From: Ruminococcaceae bacterium UBA2719
GTDB taxonomy: Bacteria; Bacillota; Clostridia; Oscillospirales; Acutalibacteraceae
Length of the DNA stretch: 14,731 nucleotides
Assembly: GCA_002353935.1 (NCBI GenBank)
Contig: DEKP01000032.1
Coordinates: 1-14,731, forward strand
Reading direction: 5' to 3'
The notes under the pieces were generated by a model. It ran no database searches. It saw only the letters and a list, made by a program, of their open reading frames with translations, and was not told the DNA's origin. The position numbers and the translations under genes were made by a program. Positions 1 to 6,714 of the stretch are shown here, in pieces (position 1 is the first letter of the stretch; every line of letters starts with the position of its first letter).

Positions 1-9
1 TCTCCTTTC
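1..9 (-). promoter_or_regulatory. Ribosome binding site of the next gene in the ftsEX operon
   Basis: Read on the minus strand, the bases just after the ftsX stop contain AAAGGAGA, a strong Shine-Dalgarno sequence running into the window edge. It implies another minus-strand gene starting within about 10 nt outside the window and co-transcribed with ftsEX. In many Firmicutes the gene after ftsEX encodes a peptidoglycan hydrolase, an M23 peptidase or an S41 protease, but the gene itself is not visible here. Confidence 0.6.
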
Positions 10-14
10 TTATT

Positions 15-920
15 TTACCAACCCAGGATTTCATTACCCTCGTGCTTTAAAAACTTTCTTATAGATCTCAGGCTTCCCAAAGAACCTACAAGCACTCCGG
101 CTAAAATAAATCCACCTATTATCGGCCACATTACATTGGTAAACGGTACGTATTTAAACGGCAAAATGTGTTCTACCGCCGAGATAACCGCATTGCTCAA
201 AGCCGCAAGCAGCCCTATCGCTACTCCTGCCGAGATCAGACCGATTACTACGCCTTCTATGACAAAAGGTATACGTACAAATGCATCTGTAGCTCCGACA
301 GATTTCATAATGCTTATTTCAAATCTGTGAGAATACATTGTCATTCTTATAGTATTAGATATAATAAACCACGAAATAATCGCAAGAGCCAGTATTATCC
401 AAAAGCTCATCATCGTAACCAAGGTGTTTAGGCTGGTCAGCTTTTCTGCAACTTCACTTCTTGACGACACACTTGCAACGCCGTCAATTTTTAAAAGCTG
501 AGCTACCGTGTCATCATATTTAGACAAATCTGCCATAGTAATATGATAGGCGTGCGGCAAAGGGTTGTCGTCTCCCGACATATTTGAAAATACCTCTTCG
601 CCCAACACGTCTCTATACGCGCTGATAGCCTCATCCTTAGGATAAAAGGTGGCTTCGGTTATATTATCTAATTTTTCCAAATTTTTTCCAATATATACAG
701 CTTCTAACTCAGAAATATTATCATCGAGGTATACTGTCGTTACATTATTGTCTCCAACAGAAGATACAACTCCCGATACATTTACCGTAAGCATAATAGC
801 AGAGCCTGTAATGAGCAAGCAAGAAATCAAAACGCCGATAGAAGCTAAACTCATCATTCTGTTGTTCCAAAGGTTTTTAAATCCTTCTTTTAAAAGATAT
901 CCGAAACTACTAAAACTCAT
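15..920 (-). CDS. ftsX: Cell division ABC transporter permease-like protein FtsX
   Basis: Membrane subunit of the FtsEX complex, which passes ATP hydrolysis by FtsE to extracytoplasmic peptidoglycan hydrolases at the division site or side wall. The 301-residue length is normal for Gram-positive FtsX. The layout is typical: short cytoplasmic N-terminus, one membrane segment at about 23-47, an extracellular domain at about 48-165, then three membrane segments at about 170-192, 218-245 and 265-285, with the ERFEISIMKSVGA-like cytoplasmic loop seen here as HRFEISIMKSVGA. A TTG six bases further upstream could start translation, but the GGAGG lies 8 nt from the ATG and only 2 nt from the TTG, so the ATG is chosen. 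It follows ftsE by 14 nt and is surely co-transcribed with it. The hydrolase partner is not in the window. Confidence 0.93.
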   Translation of the reverse strand: MSFSSFGYLLKEGFKNLWNNRMMSLASIGVLISCLLITGSAIMLTVNVSGVVSSVGDNNVTTVYLDDNISELEAVYIGKNLEKLDNITEATFYPKDEAISAYRDVLGEEVFSNMSGDDNPLPHAYHITMADLSKYDDTVAQLLKIDGVASVSSRSEVAEKLTSLNTLVTMMSFWIILALAIISWFIISNTIRMTMYSHRFEISIMKSVGATDAFVRIPFVIEGVVIGLISAGVAIGLLAALSNAVISAVEHILPFKYVPFTNVMWPIIGGFILAGVLVGSLGSLRSIRKFLKHEGNEILGW

Positions 921-934
921 ACCCAAAACCTCCG

Positions 935-1624
935 TTAAATAGCAACGGTGCTTTCAATAGCGCCGGTATCTGAAATTACTTTGCCGCCATCAATCCTAAT
1001 AACACGCTTGCCAAAGCTTTGAACAAGATCATGCTCATGGGTTACAACTAAGACAGTAGTGCCGCGTTTATTGATTTCCGATAACAATTCGATTATTTCA
1101 TAAGACATCTCGGGATCAATATTACCAGTAGGCTCGTCCGCTATAATAAGCTCGGGGTTATTAACCAAAGCACGCGCCAAACTTACTCTTTGCTGCTCGC
1201 CGCCGGAAAGCTCGCTGGGATGGTCATTAGCTTTATTGCCAAGGCCAACCAAATCCAAAATATACGGAACTCTCTTTTTTATGGTACTGTTTTTCTTTCC
1301 TATACAGCGCATAGCAAAAGCTACGTTCTCATAAACCGTCATTTTACTTATAAGCCTAAAGTCCTGAAAGACGATACCCATAGTACGTCTTAAATACGGA
1401 ACTTTTCGGCGTTTTAAATTTTCCAGATGCATTCCGTTTACGATGATTTTACCGGAAGTTGGCGTCTCTTCATGCATAATAAGCTTCAAAAACGTGCTTT
1501 TTCCGGCTCCGGACGCACCTACTATAAATACAAATTCGCCTTTATCTATAGAAAGCGACACTTCATCTAAAGCGTGAGCCTGATTAGAGGTATAAACTTT
1601 AGATACATTTCTAAATTCAATCAT
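935..1624 (-). CDS. ftsE: Cell division ATP-binding protein FtsE
   Basis: Cytoplasmic ATPase of the FtsEX complex. All ABC ATPase motifs are intact in 229 residues, the usual FtsE length: Walker A GASGAGKST at 36-44, Q-loop Gln87 in FQDFRL, signature LSGGEQQ at 139-145, Walker B LIIADEPT at about 159-166 and the H-loop His196 in VVTHEH. The FQDFRLI sequence after the Q-loop is typical of FtsE rather than of nutrient importers. The ATG follows AAGGA at 9 nt. The gene lies directly upstream of ftsX. A candidate promoter lies about 100 nt upstream beside the end of the CdaR-like gene, with a hairpin-forming leader between them. Read-through from the CdaR-like gene is also possible, since no clear terminator separates the two. 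Confidence 0.95.
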   Translation of the reverse strand: MIEFRNVSKVYTSNQAHALDEVSLSIDKGEFVFIVGASGAGKSTFLKLIMHEETPTSGKIIVNGMHLENLKRRKVPYLRRTMGIVFQDFRLISKMTVYENVAFAMRCIGKKNSTIKKRVPYILDLVGLGNKANDHPSELSGGEQQRVSLARALVNNPELIIADEPTGNIDPEMSYEIIELLSEINKRGTTVLVVTHEHDLVQSFGKRVIRIDGGKVISDTGAIESTVAI

Positions 1625-1652
1625 TATTTATCGTCCTTATCAGATAATTTGA

Positions 1653-1698
1653 TTTATGTTCATTTTCAAAAACTTTATTGTGAAAAACAGAACATAAA
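1653..1698 (-). repeat. Inverted repeat (leader hairpin) upstream of ftsE
   Basis: A perfect 9-bp outer inverted repeat, TTTATGTTC (1653-1661) and GAACATAAA (1690-1698), encloses a 6-bp inner repeat, TTTTCA (1663-1668) and TGAAAA (1681-1686), with a 12-nt loop. It lies between the CdaR-like gene and ftsE. No run of T follows it on the minus strand, so it is a poor intrinsic terminator; it may be a leader structure of ftsEX or a protein-binding site. Confidence 0.5.
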
Positions 1699-1724
1699 AC
1701 CGTTCATACTGCTAAACTACGTAA

Positions 1725-1753
1725 TTTATAAGTACTAAATCAATCAAGCACAA
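1725..1753 (-). promoter_or_regulatory. Candidate ftsEX promoter
   Basis: On the minus strand TTGTGC (1748-1753), a 17-bp spacer and TATAAA (1725-1730) form a moderate sigma-A-type promoter directly after the stop of the CdaR-like gene. It predicts a leader of about 95 nt before ftsE. The region is AT-rich, so chance matches are possible. Confidence 0.4.
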
Positions 1754-1754
1754 A

Positions 1755-2840
1755 TTAATACTTAGTCGGTGTGGATGTTAAATATTTTTTAACCATCAAC
1801 GCTACTTTAAATACAATAGCGTCTTCAAATTCTCTAAGGTCAAGACCTGTCAGTTTCTTGATTTTTTCAAGTCTGTAGACCAGAGTGTTTCTGTGTACAA
1901 ACAATTTTCTCGATGTTTCGGAAACATTGAGGTTATTTTCAAAGAATTTTTGAATTGTAAACAAAGTTTCCTGATCAAGGCTTTCAATAGAACCGCGTTT
2001 GAACACTTCTTTCAAGAACATCTCGCATAAAGTTGTAGGCAACTGATAAACCAGACGAGCAATGCCTAAGTTGTCATAGCTGATTATGGTGCGCTCGGTA
2101 TCAAAAACTTTACCTACCTCTAAAGCGACCTGTGCTTCTTTAAACGAATGAGCAAGATCCTTTATCCCAACTACTGTAGTTCCGATTCCAATTACGCAGT
2201 GTGTATAAAATTCTGTTGAGAGCGTATCTACGATACTGCCTGCGAGTTTTTCAATATCTTTGGAATCTATACCCTGCTTTATTTCTTTAACCAGAGCTAT
2301 ATCTGTCTCGTTGATATTAATAACAAAATCCTTGCTCTTATCAGGGAAAAGATTTTGTACTACATCATAAGCAGATACCTCAGTCTTGGAGGTTATCTTT
2401 ATTAACATTGCAACGCGGCTGACCTCGCTGTTAAATCTGAGTTCGCGTGCCTTTAAATATATATCTCCCGGCAAAATATTATCAAGTATTACATTCTTAA
2501 TAAAATTGCTTCGATCATATTTTTCATCATAATATTGCTTTATACTTGCAAGCGACACCGCAAGCAGCTGAACATATTTTTGTGCTGTTTCATCTGTTCC
2601 CGAAACAAAAACAGCATACTCGGCTCTTGATGAAGAACCAAAAGATTTGTATGTATGCCCGTTGATAACAAACGGAACTGTTGCGCTGAGTGTTTCCGGG
2701 TTGATGTTCTCGTTGACCTCGCCAATTCTGCCAAGCTCAGAACAGGCTATAACAACAGAAGTCTCGTCAACCACACCTATGTTTCTGTCGATTGCGTCCT
2801 TCATCTGATGAATTACGCCTTGAAATAGTCTATTGGACAT
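1755..2840 (-). CDS. CdaR/PucR-family transcriptional regulator
   Basis: Probable DNA-binding regulator of the CdaR/PucR superfamily, whose known members respond to sugar diacids, purines or other small metabolites. The C-terminal helix-turn-helix of the PucR type (HTH_30) is clear at about 295-355: a KFFENNLNVSETSRKLFVHR stretch, then NTLVYRLEKIKKLTGLDLR. Residues about 140-265 resemble the degenerate GGDEF-like middle domain (GIGTTVVGIKDLAHSFKEA). The first 110 residues fit a small sensory domain, but I cannot name its ligand. The ATG used is nine codons inside the longest frame because GGAGG lies 6 nt before it, giving 361 residues. The gene lies downstream of the sugar ATPase on the same strand, separated by a terminator and a 518-nt gap, so it probably has its own promoter. 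A link to carbohydrate uptake is suggested by position only. Confidence 0.8.
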   Translation of the reverse strand: MSNRLFQGVIHQMKDAIDRNIGVVDETSVVIACSELGRIGEVNENINPETLSATVPFVINGHTYKSFGSSSRAEYAVFVSGTDETAQKYVQLLAVSLASIKQYYDEKYDRSNFIKNVILDNILPGDIYLKARELRFNSEVSRVAMLIKITSKTEVSAYDVVQNLFPDKSKDFVININETDIALVKEIKQGIDSKDIEKLAGSIVDTLSTEFYTHCVIGIGTTVVGIKDLAHSFKEAQVALEVGKVFDTERTIISYDNLGIARLVYQLPTTLCEMFLKEVFKRGSIESLDQETLFTIQKFFENNLNVSETSRKLFVHRNTLVYRLEKIKKLTGLDLREFEDAIVFKVALMVKKYLTSTPTKY

Positions 2841-2994
2841 AGTTTGCCTCCGAAAAATAATAGTCAAAATACCGAACGATTTGGTGAAATATATAAAATA
2901 TCACCGATATCATATACATTTTACACAAAACACGAACAAAAAGCAACCTTTTTTTTAAAACTCATTGTGATTTTCAATATGAAATATATAAAAA

Positions 2995-3023
2995 ATAATA
3001 AATTATTCATATTTATTGCACAA
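2995..3023 (-). promoter_or_regulatory. Candidate promoter of the CdaR-like regulator
   Basis: On the minus strand TTGTGC (3018-3023), a 17-bp spacer and TATTAT (2995-3000) lie downstream of the ATPase terminator and about 155 nt upstream of the regulator's ATG. The -35 box is identical to that of the candidate ftsEX promoter. The base composition makes chance hits likely. Confidence 0.35.
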
Positions 3024-3087
3024 CATTAATTTTTTACAAGCATAGTTCTAAACAGATAAAAAATTTGTATTCACTTTAATATAACAC

Positions 3088-3130
3088 AAAAAAATCCCTT
3101 TGCAATCGCGTTTTTTACGTTTGCAAAGGG
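3088..3130 (-). terminator. Intrinsic terminator of the sugar ATPase gene
   Basis: The arms CCCTTTGCAA (3096-3105) and TTGCAAAGGG (3121-3130) form a perfect 10-bp stem with a 15-nt loop. On the minus strand the stem is followed by A and then seven T (3088-3094 complement), as in a rho-independent terminator. It lies about 230 nt past the ATPase stop codon, an unusually long 3' tail. The plus-strand exit side is A-rich, so it works in one direction only. Confidence 0.8.
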
Positions 3131-3358
3131 AAAAACAAATTTTATAAATCAATTAAATCAACAATTTGATTTTTGCAAAAATATTAAAAATATTCTTAAA
3201 ATTACAATTTTGAAAATTTTTTGTGAACAAAAACTTTGATGCAATTAAAGCGTTAAATATGTTTGATATATTTTTATATAAACAAACGCTTAAAATTCGT
3301 TAAAAGCAATTTTGTTAAAATTGAATTATTTAAATATAATTTTTTGATCGTCTTTAAA

Positions 3359-4477
3359 TCAGTTAGTTATCGTCTGCTCGGTTTCTTTATCAAAGATATG
3401 AATCTTCTCAAGATCAAAGGCAATCTCTATATTATCGCCGGGCTTAGCCTTTGAATATGGCTCTACTCTTGCTGTAACAGGAATTCCGCCGATGTTTACG
3501 TACAAGTAAATTTCAGCACCCATAAGCTCGGTTACGTCAACATTAGCTTTTACTACGCCGTTGCCGTCATTGCATTTCTCTAAGAACTCGGGTTCATCAT
3601 GAACGTGTTCTGGACGAATGCCAAATACAACTTCTTTTCCGACATAAGCATCCAAGCAGTTATCTTTGTTTTTAGAGTCAGGTAAAACGATAGAATACTC
3701 ATCAAATTTCAGAGCATATTTTCCATCCTGTTTTGCAAGAACAGCATCGATAAAGTTCATTTGAGGCGAACCGATAAAGCCAGCTACAAATTCGTTGCAA
3801 GGGTAATCGTAAAGATTTTGAGGTGTATCAACCTGCTGTATGAAACCATCTTTCATAACAACAATACGGGTACCCATTGTCATAGCCTCGGTCTGATCGT
3901 GGGTTACATAAATAAATGTTGTCCCAAGTCTTTGATAAAGCTTTGAAATCTCGGTTCTCATATTAGCTCTGAGTTTTGCATCAAGGTTAGACAGCGGCTC
4001 GTCAAGTAAGAACACCTTAGGATCACGAACGATAGCACGACCAAGGGCAACACGCTGTCTTTGTCCACCGGACAACGCCTTTGGCTTTCTGTCCAAATAT
4101 TCTTCAATACCAAGAATTCGAGCAGCCTCGCCTACTCTGCGTTTAATCTCATCTTTCGGCATTTTTCTTAGTTTTAGTCCGAATGCCATATTATCATATA
4201 CAGTCATGTGCGGATATAATGCATAGTTTTGGAAAACCATTGCGATATCTCTATCTTTAGGTGCTACATCATTTGCAAGCATATCCCCAATATAGAGTTC
4301 TCCCTTTGAGATATCTTCAAGACCGGCAATCATACGAAGTGTTGTAGATTTTCCGCAACCTGAAGGACCTACAAGAATAATAAACTCCTTGTCTTCAATC
4401 TCAAGGTTGAAGTCTGTAACTGCGGTAACTCCGCCGTCATAAATTTTGTAAATGTGTTTCAATGAAACTTTAGCCAT
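3359..4477 (-). CDS. Carbohydrate ABC transporter ATPase, MsmK/MalK/UgpC type
   Basis: Cytoplasmic ATPase that energises carbohydrate importers of the CUT1 class. Motifs are complete in 372 residues: Walker A GPSGCGKST at 37-45, Q-loop Gln83 in VFQNYALYPHM, signature LSGGQRQ at 135-141, Walker B VFLLDEPLSNLDAKLR from 155 and H-loop His193 in VTHDQTEAM. Residues from about 235 form the MalK-type regulatory/TOBE domain (FGIRPEHV). The ATG used lies 16 codons inside the longest frame, with GGAGG 7 nt upstream. No permease or binding-protein gene is nearby. Such orphan ATPases (MsmK in streptococci, MsmX in Bacillus) are known to serve several sugar importers encoded elsewhere, and that is the likely role here. 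The gene has its own promoter with an operator-like palindrome, and a terminator far downstream. Confidence 0.93.
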   Translation of the reverse strand: MAKVSLKHIYKIYDGGVTAVTDFNLEIEDKEFIILVGPSGCGKSTTLRMIAGLEDISKGELYIGDMLANDVAPKDRDIAMVFQNYALYPHMTVYDNMAFGLKLRKMPKDEIKRRVGEAARILGIEEYLDRKPKALSGGQRQRVALGRAIVRDPKVFLLDEPLSNLDAKLRANMRTEISKLYQRLGTTFIYVTHDQTEAMTMGTRIVVMKDGFIQQVDTPQNLYDYPCNEFVAGFIGSPQMNFIDAVLAKQDGKYALKFDEYSIVLPDSKNKDNCLDAYVGKEVVFGIRPEHVHDEPEFLEKCNDGNGVVKANVDVTELMGAEIYLYVNIGGIPVTARVEPYSKAKPGDNIEIAFDLEKIHIFDKETEQTITN

Positions 4478-4513
4478 GTGTAAACCTCCATTAATACCCG
4501 CTTTCGCAGTCGT

Positions 4514-4542
4514 ATTATAATACAATAAATACTATACCACAA
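4514..4542 (-). promoter_or_regulatory. Promoter of the sugar ATPase gene
   Basis: On the minus strand TTGTGG (4537-4542), a 17-bp spacer and a perfect TATAAT (4514-4519) lie about 36 nt upstream of the ATG at 4477, predicting a leader of about 30 nt that contains the GGAGG. It separates this gene's transcription from the upstream rsuA-like gene. Confidence 0.7.
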
Positions 4543-4559
4543 AATATTTGGTATTACCA
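4534..4559. promoter_or_regulatory. Operator-like palindrome at the ATPase promoter
   Basis: TGGTATTACCA (4549-4559) is a perfect 11-bp odd palindrome just upstream of the -35 box. A further ATACCA (4534-4539) overlaps the -35 box and pairs with TGGTAT (4549-4554) as an inverted repeat with a 9-nt spacer. The position suits a regulator that blocks or recruits RNA polymerase. A separate 16-bp AT-only palindrome lies at 4588-4603. The binding protein is unknown. Confidence 0.4.
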
Positions 4560-4640
4560 CTTATTTTTTCACTAAATATTCTGTCTAAAATTTATATAAA
4601 TTTCCCATATCACTAAAAAACGTTTCATTTTTTGGTAAAA

Positions 4641-5360
4641 TTATACAATATTTTTAAGAGCTGAAAACGCAACCTCCTCTGATAGCTCTTTAGCTTGTCC
4701 CATATCGAGCGTATCGTCCAAACAAAGCGCACCCATACGCACTCTTTTAAGCCCGATTACCGTGTAGTTTAGAACAGCGAACATTCTTTTTACCTGATGA
4801 AACTTACCTTCACATATATCAAGCGTTACTGTGTTTTTATTTATACTATGAACAAAGGCAGGCTTACATACCGTGCCATCAGAAAAAATTATTCCTTTTT
4901 TAAACTCTTCTACAATATCTTCATTTGCATTCTTATCAAGCGTTGCTATATACTGCTTGTATACATTTTTATTAGGCGACAACACCCTGTGTGCATAATC
5001 ACCGTCATCCGTAATTATCAGCAATCCTGTGGTATCTTTATCCAGTCTGCCGCACGGAAAAAGATTGGCTCGCTTCATATTGTCCGGTAATAAATCTATT
5101 ACTGTTTGAGCTTTTTTATCTTCGCTCGCCGACAAAACTCCCGGCGGTTTATTTAACATATAATATACATGTTTTTTATATTTAATAACTTCTCCGTTTA
5201 TCGAAATTTTATCCATATCTGTGCTGACTTTAAAATCAGGAGAAGTACAAACTATAGAATTAACCTTGACTCCCTTTTGCTTTATTAATTTTTTTATTTC
5301 TTTACGAGTCATTGTTGTTTGAGAAGATATGTATTTGTCGATCCTTATTTTTTCACTCAT
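4641..5360 (-). CDS. RsuA-family rRNA pseudouridine synthase
   Basis: Converts a specific uridine in ribosomal RNA to pseudouridine. The 239 residues show an N-terminal S4 RNA-binding domain at about 4-50 (RIDKYIS, then TRKEIKKLIKQKGVKVN) and the RsuA/RluB/E/F catalytic domain with GRLDKDTTGLL at 104-114, where Asp107 is the catalytic aspartate, and the conserved EGKFHQVKRMF at 184-194. The target position cannot be told from sequence; the small-subunit (RsuA) type is plausible for this length. The ATG overlaps the stop of the upstream DUF4830-like gene by 8 nt, with GGAGA 6 nt before it inside that gene, so translation is probably coupled. The longest frame begins much further upstream inside the neighbour and is rejected. 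Confidence 0.92.
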   Translation of the reverse strand: MSEKIRIDKYISSQTTMTRKEIKKLIKQKGVKVNSIVCTSPDFKVSTDMDKISINGEVIKYKKHVYYMLNKPPGVLSASEDKKAQTVIDLLPDNMKRANLFPCGRLDKDTTGLLIITDDGDYAHRVLSPNKNVYKQYIATLDKNANEDIVEEFKKGIIFSDGTVCKPAFVHSINKNTVTLDICEGKFHQVKRMFAVLNYTVIGLKRVRMGALCLDDTLDMGQAKELSEEVAFSALKNIV

Positions 5361-5841
5361 TTGATGTCTCCGTATCAATATTAATAAGCGGATAAAGCGG
5401 CGCTGCGTAAAGCATGGATGAAAGATGAGCTGCAACCACCTTACCGTTACACGCCACAATGGTTGCGAAATCGGAACTCTCTTTAAGACTGTAGGTATAT
5501 TGCTCAGCCTTTTCTCCTAAATACGAACTAAGATCAAACCCCTGCGCCTTTTGCAGATTGTTATAATCAATATAAACACCTTCAAACTCTGGCGGCAAAA
5601 CTATAGAGCGTGCATCATACAGTTCATCCGCTATATATCCGAATTGCTCCAAAAACTTTATACAATCATCTTCACTGTTAACTTCAAGGCTGTATTTTTT
5701 TCCGTCAATAGTCATTGTGTCAGGTGAGGTTCTTAAAGCGCTGAACAAAATTATACCGCAAATCACCAAAAGCGATATTATAGCTACCAACGTAAATTTA
5801 ATCGTTTTTGCGTTTTTGACCTTGATTGAATAGATAAACAT
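5353..5841 (-). CDS. Membrane-anchored DUF4830-like protein of unknown function
   Basis: A 162-residue protein with a short N-terminus, one hydrophobic segment at about 15-36 (KFTLVAIISLLVICGIILFS) and an extracytoplasmic domain of about 125 residues. It is probably a signal anchor, since no lipobox or clear signal peptidase site is seen. The centre, with LPPEFEGVYIDYNNLQKAQG at about 82-101 and FDLSSYLGE, then a QYTYSL strand and a CNGKVVAAHLSS strand, matches my memory of the DUF4830 family common in Clostridia, whose function is unknown. Start: ATG with GGGTGA 4 nt upstream. It overlaps the pseudouridine synthase gene by 8 nt and lies 65 nt after the HAD gene, so it may be in one transcript with both. 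Its ribosome binding site is part of an inverted repeat. Confidence 0.75.
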   Translation of the reverse strand: MFIYSIKVKNAKTIKFTLVAIISLLVICGIILFSALRTSPDTMTIDGKKYSLEVNSEDDCIKFLEQFGYIADELYDARSIVLPPEFEGVYIDYNNLQKAQGFDLSSYLGEKAEQYTYSLKESSDFATIVACNGKVVAAHLSSMLYAAPLYPLINIDTETSNE

Positions 5842-5847
5842 TTTTTC

Positions 5848-5889
5848 ACCCTTTCGAGTTTGTCCTTTATACTATATATATGAAAGGGT
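5848..5889 (-). repeat. Inverted repeat covering the DUF4830 ribosome binding site
   Basis: ACCCTTTC (5848-5855) and GAAAGGGT (5882-5889) form a perfect 8-bp inverted repeat with a 26-nt loop. On a minus-strand transcript coming from the HAD gene, the second arm contains GGGT of the DUF4830 Shine-Dalgarno site, so pairing would hide it. A transcript started inside the loop, for example at the weak TATAGT/TATAAA box near 5868-5876, would lack the first arm. Confidence 0.4.
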
Positions 5890-5906
5890 AAAAAAGTTAT
5901 GAAATT

Positions 5907-6557
5907 TTATAAAAGATATTTTAAGATATCGCGCGGAGTTTTTGCAAATTTTTTCGCTCCCAAACTCAGCATACTGACATAAGTTCCATAACCGTATAGT
6001 ACGCCTATAAAATCGACTTTGCTGTTTATTGCTCCTTGTGCGTCAAAACAGGTATCCCCTATCATAACAGCGTCTTTGCCGTCCGATATTCCAACCAAAT
6101 TCATCGCACATGGAATCAGCTCCGCTTTGTTTTTTCTCGAACCGTCTTTTAAAGATCCGCATACTGCGTCAAAATAATCATAAATTCCGATAGCCTTCAG
6201 TGATTTTTCAGCAAGCTCCTGATTTTTTGATGTGCATACAACAAGCTTCATATCAGTATTTTTAAGCGTTTCGAGTACATCGGTCACACCGTCAAACAAC
6301 AAGTTTTCCTGAATGCCGACTCTATTATAATGTTCACGATATATAGAGAGCGCTCTCATAACTTCATCATGAGTAAGCCCGCAAAGCTTCTCAAAAGTAC
6401 GCGTGAGAGGAGGTCCGATATACTGTGAAAAATCCGATAAATCAGGACAAGCTTTTTTCATTTCTTTTAAGGTCAGCTCTATACATTTTTTTACACCCTC
6501 ACCGCTTTTTGACAATGTCCCGTCAAAGTCAAACAGCACAGCCTTGTATTTCGACAT
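5907..6557 (-). CDS. HAD-family phosphatase, subfamily IA
   Basis: Probable small-molecule phosphatase of the haloacid dehalogenase superfamily, related to phosphoglycolate phosphatases and nucleotidases. In 216 residues the four HAD motifs are visible: motif I DFDGTL with nucleophile Asp10 and acid Asp12, motif II VVCTSKN around Thr109, motif III lysine in the KDGSRKNKAEL stretch at about 142-144, and motif IV MIGDTCFDAQGA with Asp168 and Asp173. A helical cap lies at about 16-90 with the sequence YIGPPLTRTF, common in this subgroup. The true substrate cannot be assigned. GTG and ATG codons lie 3 and 2 codons upstream, but GGTGA is 5 nt before the chosen ATG and overlaps the other two. A consensus promoter ends only about 17 nt upstream, so the leader is extremely short. 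It is divergent from the XRE gene. Confidence 0.85.
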   Translation of the reverse strand: MSKYKAVLFDFDGTLSKSGEGVKKCIELTLKEMKKACPDLSDFSQYIGPPLTRTFEKLCGLTHDEVMRALSIYREHYNRVGIQENLLFDGVTDVLETLKNTDMKLVVCTSKNQELAEKSLKAIGIYDYFDAVCGSLKDGSRKNKAELIPCAMNLVGISDGKDAVMIGDTCFDAQGAINSKVDFIGVLYGYGTYVSMLSLGAKKFAKTPRDILKYLL

Positions 6558-6574
6558 TTTCATCACCGATTAAG

Positions 6575-6603
6575 ATTGTATTTTAATATATATAAATTGT
6601 CAA
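6575..6603 (-). promoter_or_regulatory. Promoter of the HAD gene, with very short leader
   Basis: On the minus strand a perfect TTGACA (6598-6603), a 17-bp spacer and TACAAT (6575-6580) give a strong sigma-A-type promoter. A start 6-8 nt downstream of the -10 box would leave only about 10-14 nt before the ATG at 6557, so the GGTGA site would sit at the very 5' end of the mRNA. Confidence 0.75.
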
Positions 6604-6638
6604 GGATAGAAAACTGTATAAACCAGTCTCTTTTTTGA

Positions 6639-6656
6639 TATTGTTTGGCGACAATA
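6639..6656. repeat. Inverted repeat in the HAD-XRE gap
   Basis: TATTGT (6639-6644) and ACAATA (6651-6656) form a 6-bp inverted repeat with a 6-nt GC-richer centre, midway between the divergent promoters. The half-site ACAATA recurs in the palindromes at the gtrA promoter in a different arrangement. It may be an operator or chance. Confidence 0.25.
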
Positions 6657-6674
6657 GGGCCTGCATTAGATATA

Positions 6675-6714
6675 TTTTACAACGTTTTGTTGTAAAATTG
6701 TTACTACAAATTGT
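6675..6714. promoter_or_regulatory. Operator-like palindromes at the XRE gene promoter
   Basis: TTTTACAAC (6675-6683) and GTTGTAAAA (6689-6697) form a perfect 9-bp inverted repeat with a 5-nt spacer, ending just upstream of the -35 box. A second, compact palindrome ACAAATTGT (6706-6714) lies in the promoter spacer. Both have ACAA/TTGT cores, and TTGTTGT occurs at 6688-6694 and 6711-6717. XRE-type repressors often regulate their own genes through such sites, so this is the likely operator. Confidence 0.5.

Larger units (their letters stand above)
2841..3358. other. 518-nt AT-rich intergenic region
   Basis: There is no convincing gene here. It holds the leader and candidate promoter of the CdaR-like gene (2841-3023), the terminator that ends transcription from the ATPase gene (3088-3130), and a very AT-rich stretch (3131-3358) that would be the 3' untranslated region of the ATPase mRNA. 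Inside that stretch is a 7-bp inverted repeat, AAGCGTT (3248-3254) and AACGCTT (3285-3291), enclosing an AT-only hairpin; its minus-strand exit side has no T run, so it is not a good terminator. A small ATATC-N3-GATAT palindrome lies in the CdaR leader near 2900. Confidence 0.6.

Noticed and set aside
2844..3029. A 61-codon plus-strand frame in the regulator's leader region
   Set aside because: Its composition is that of AT-rich noncoding DNA, it has no ribosome binding site, and it overlaps the start region of the CdaR-like gene on the opposite strand.
3263..3454. A 63-codon plus-strand frame
   Set aside because: Half of it runs opposite the end of the sugar ATPase gene; it has no Shine-Dalgarno site and is low in complexity.
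4588..4603. A perfect 16-bp palindrome of A and T only
   Set aside because: In DNA of this composition such palindromes arise by chance, and it lies too far upstream of the promoter to interpret; it is only mentioned under the ATPase operator.
6675..6697. The AACGTT centre considered as a catabolite control (cre) site
   Set aside because: The TG and CA ends of the cre consensus are missing; the ACAAC/GTTGT arms fit an XRE-type operator better.
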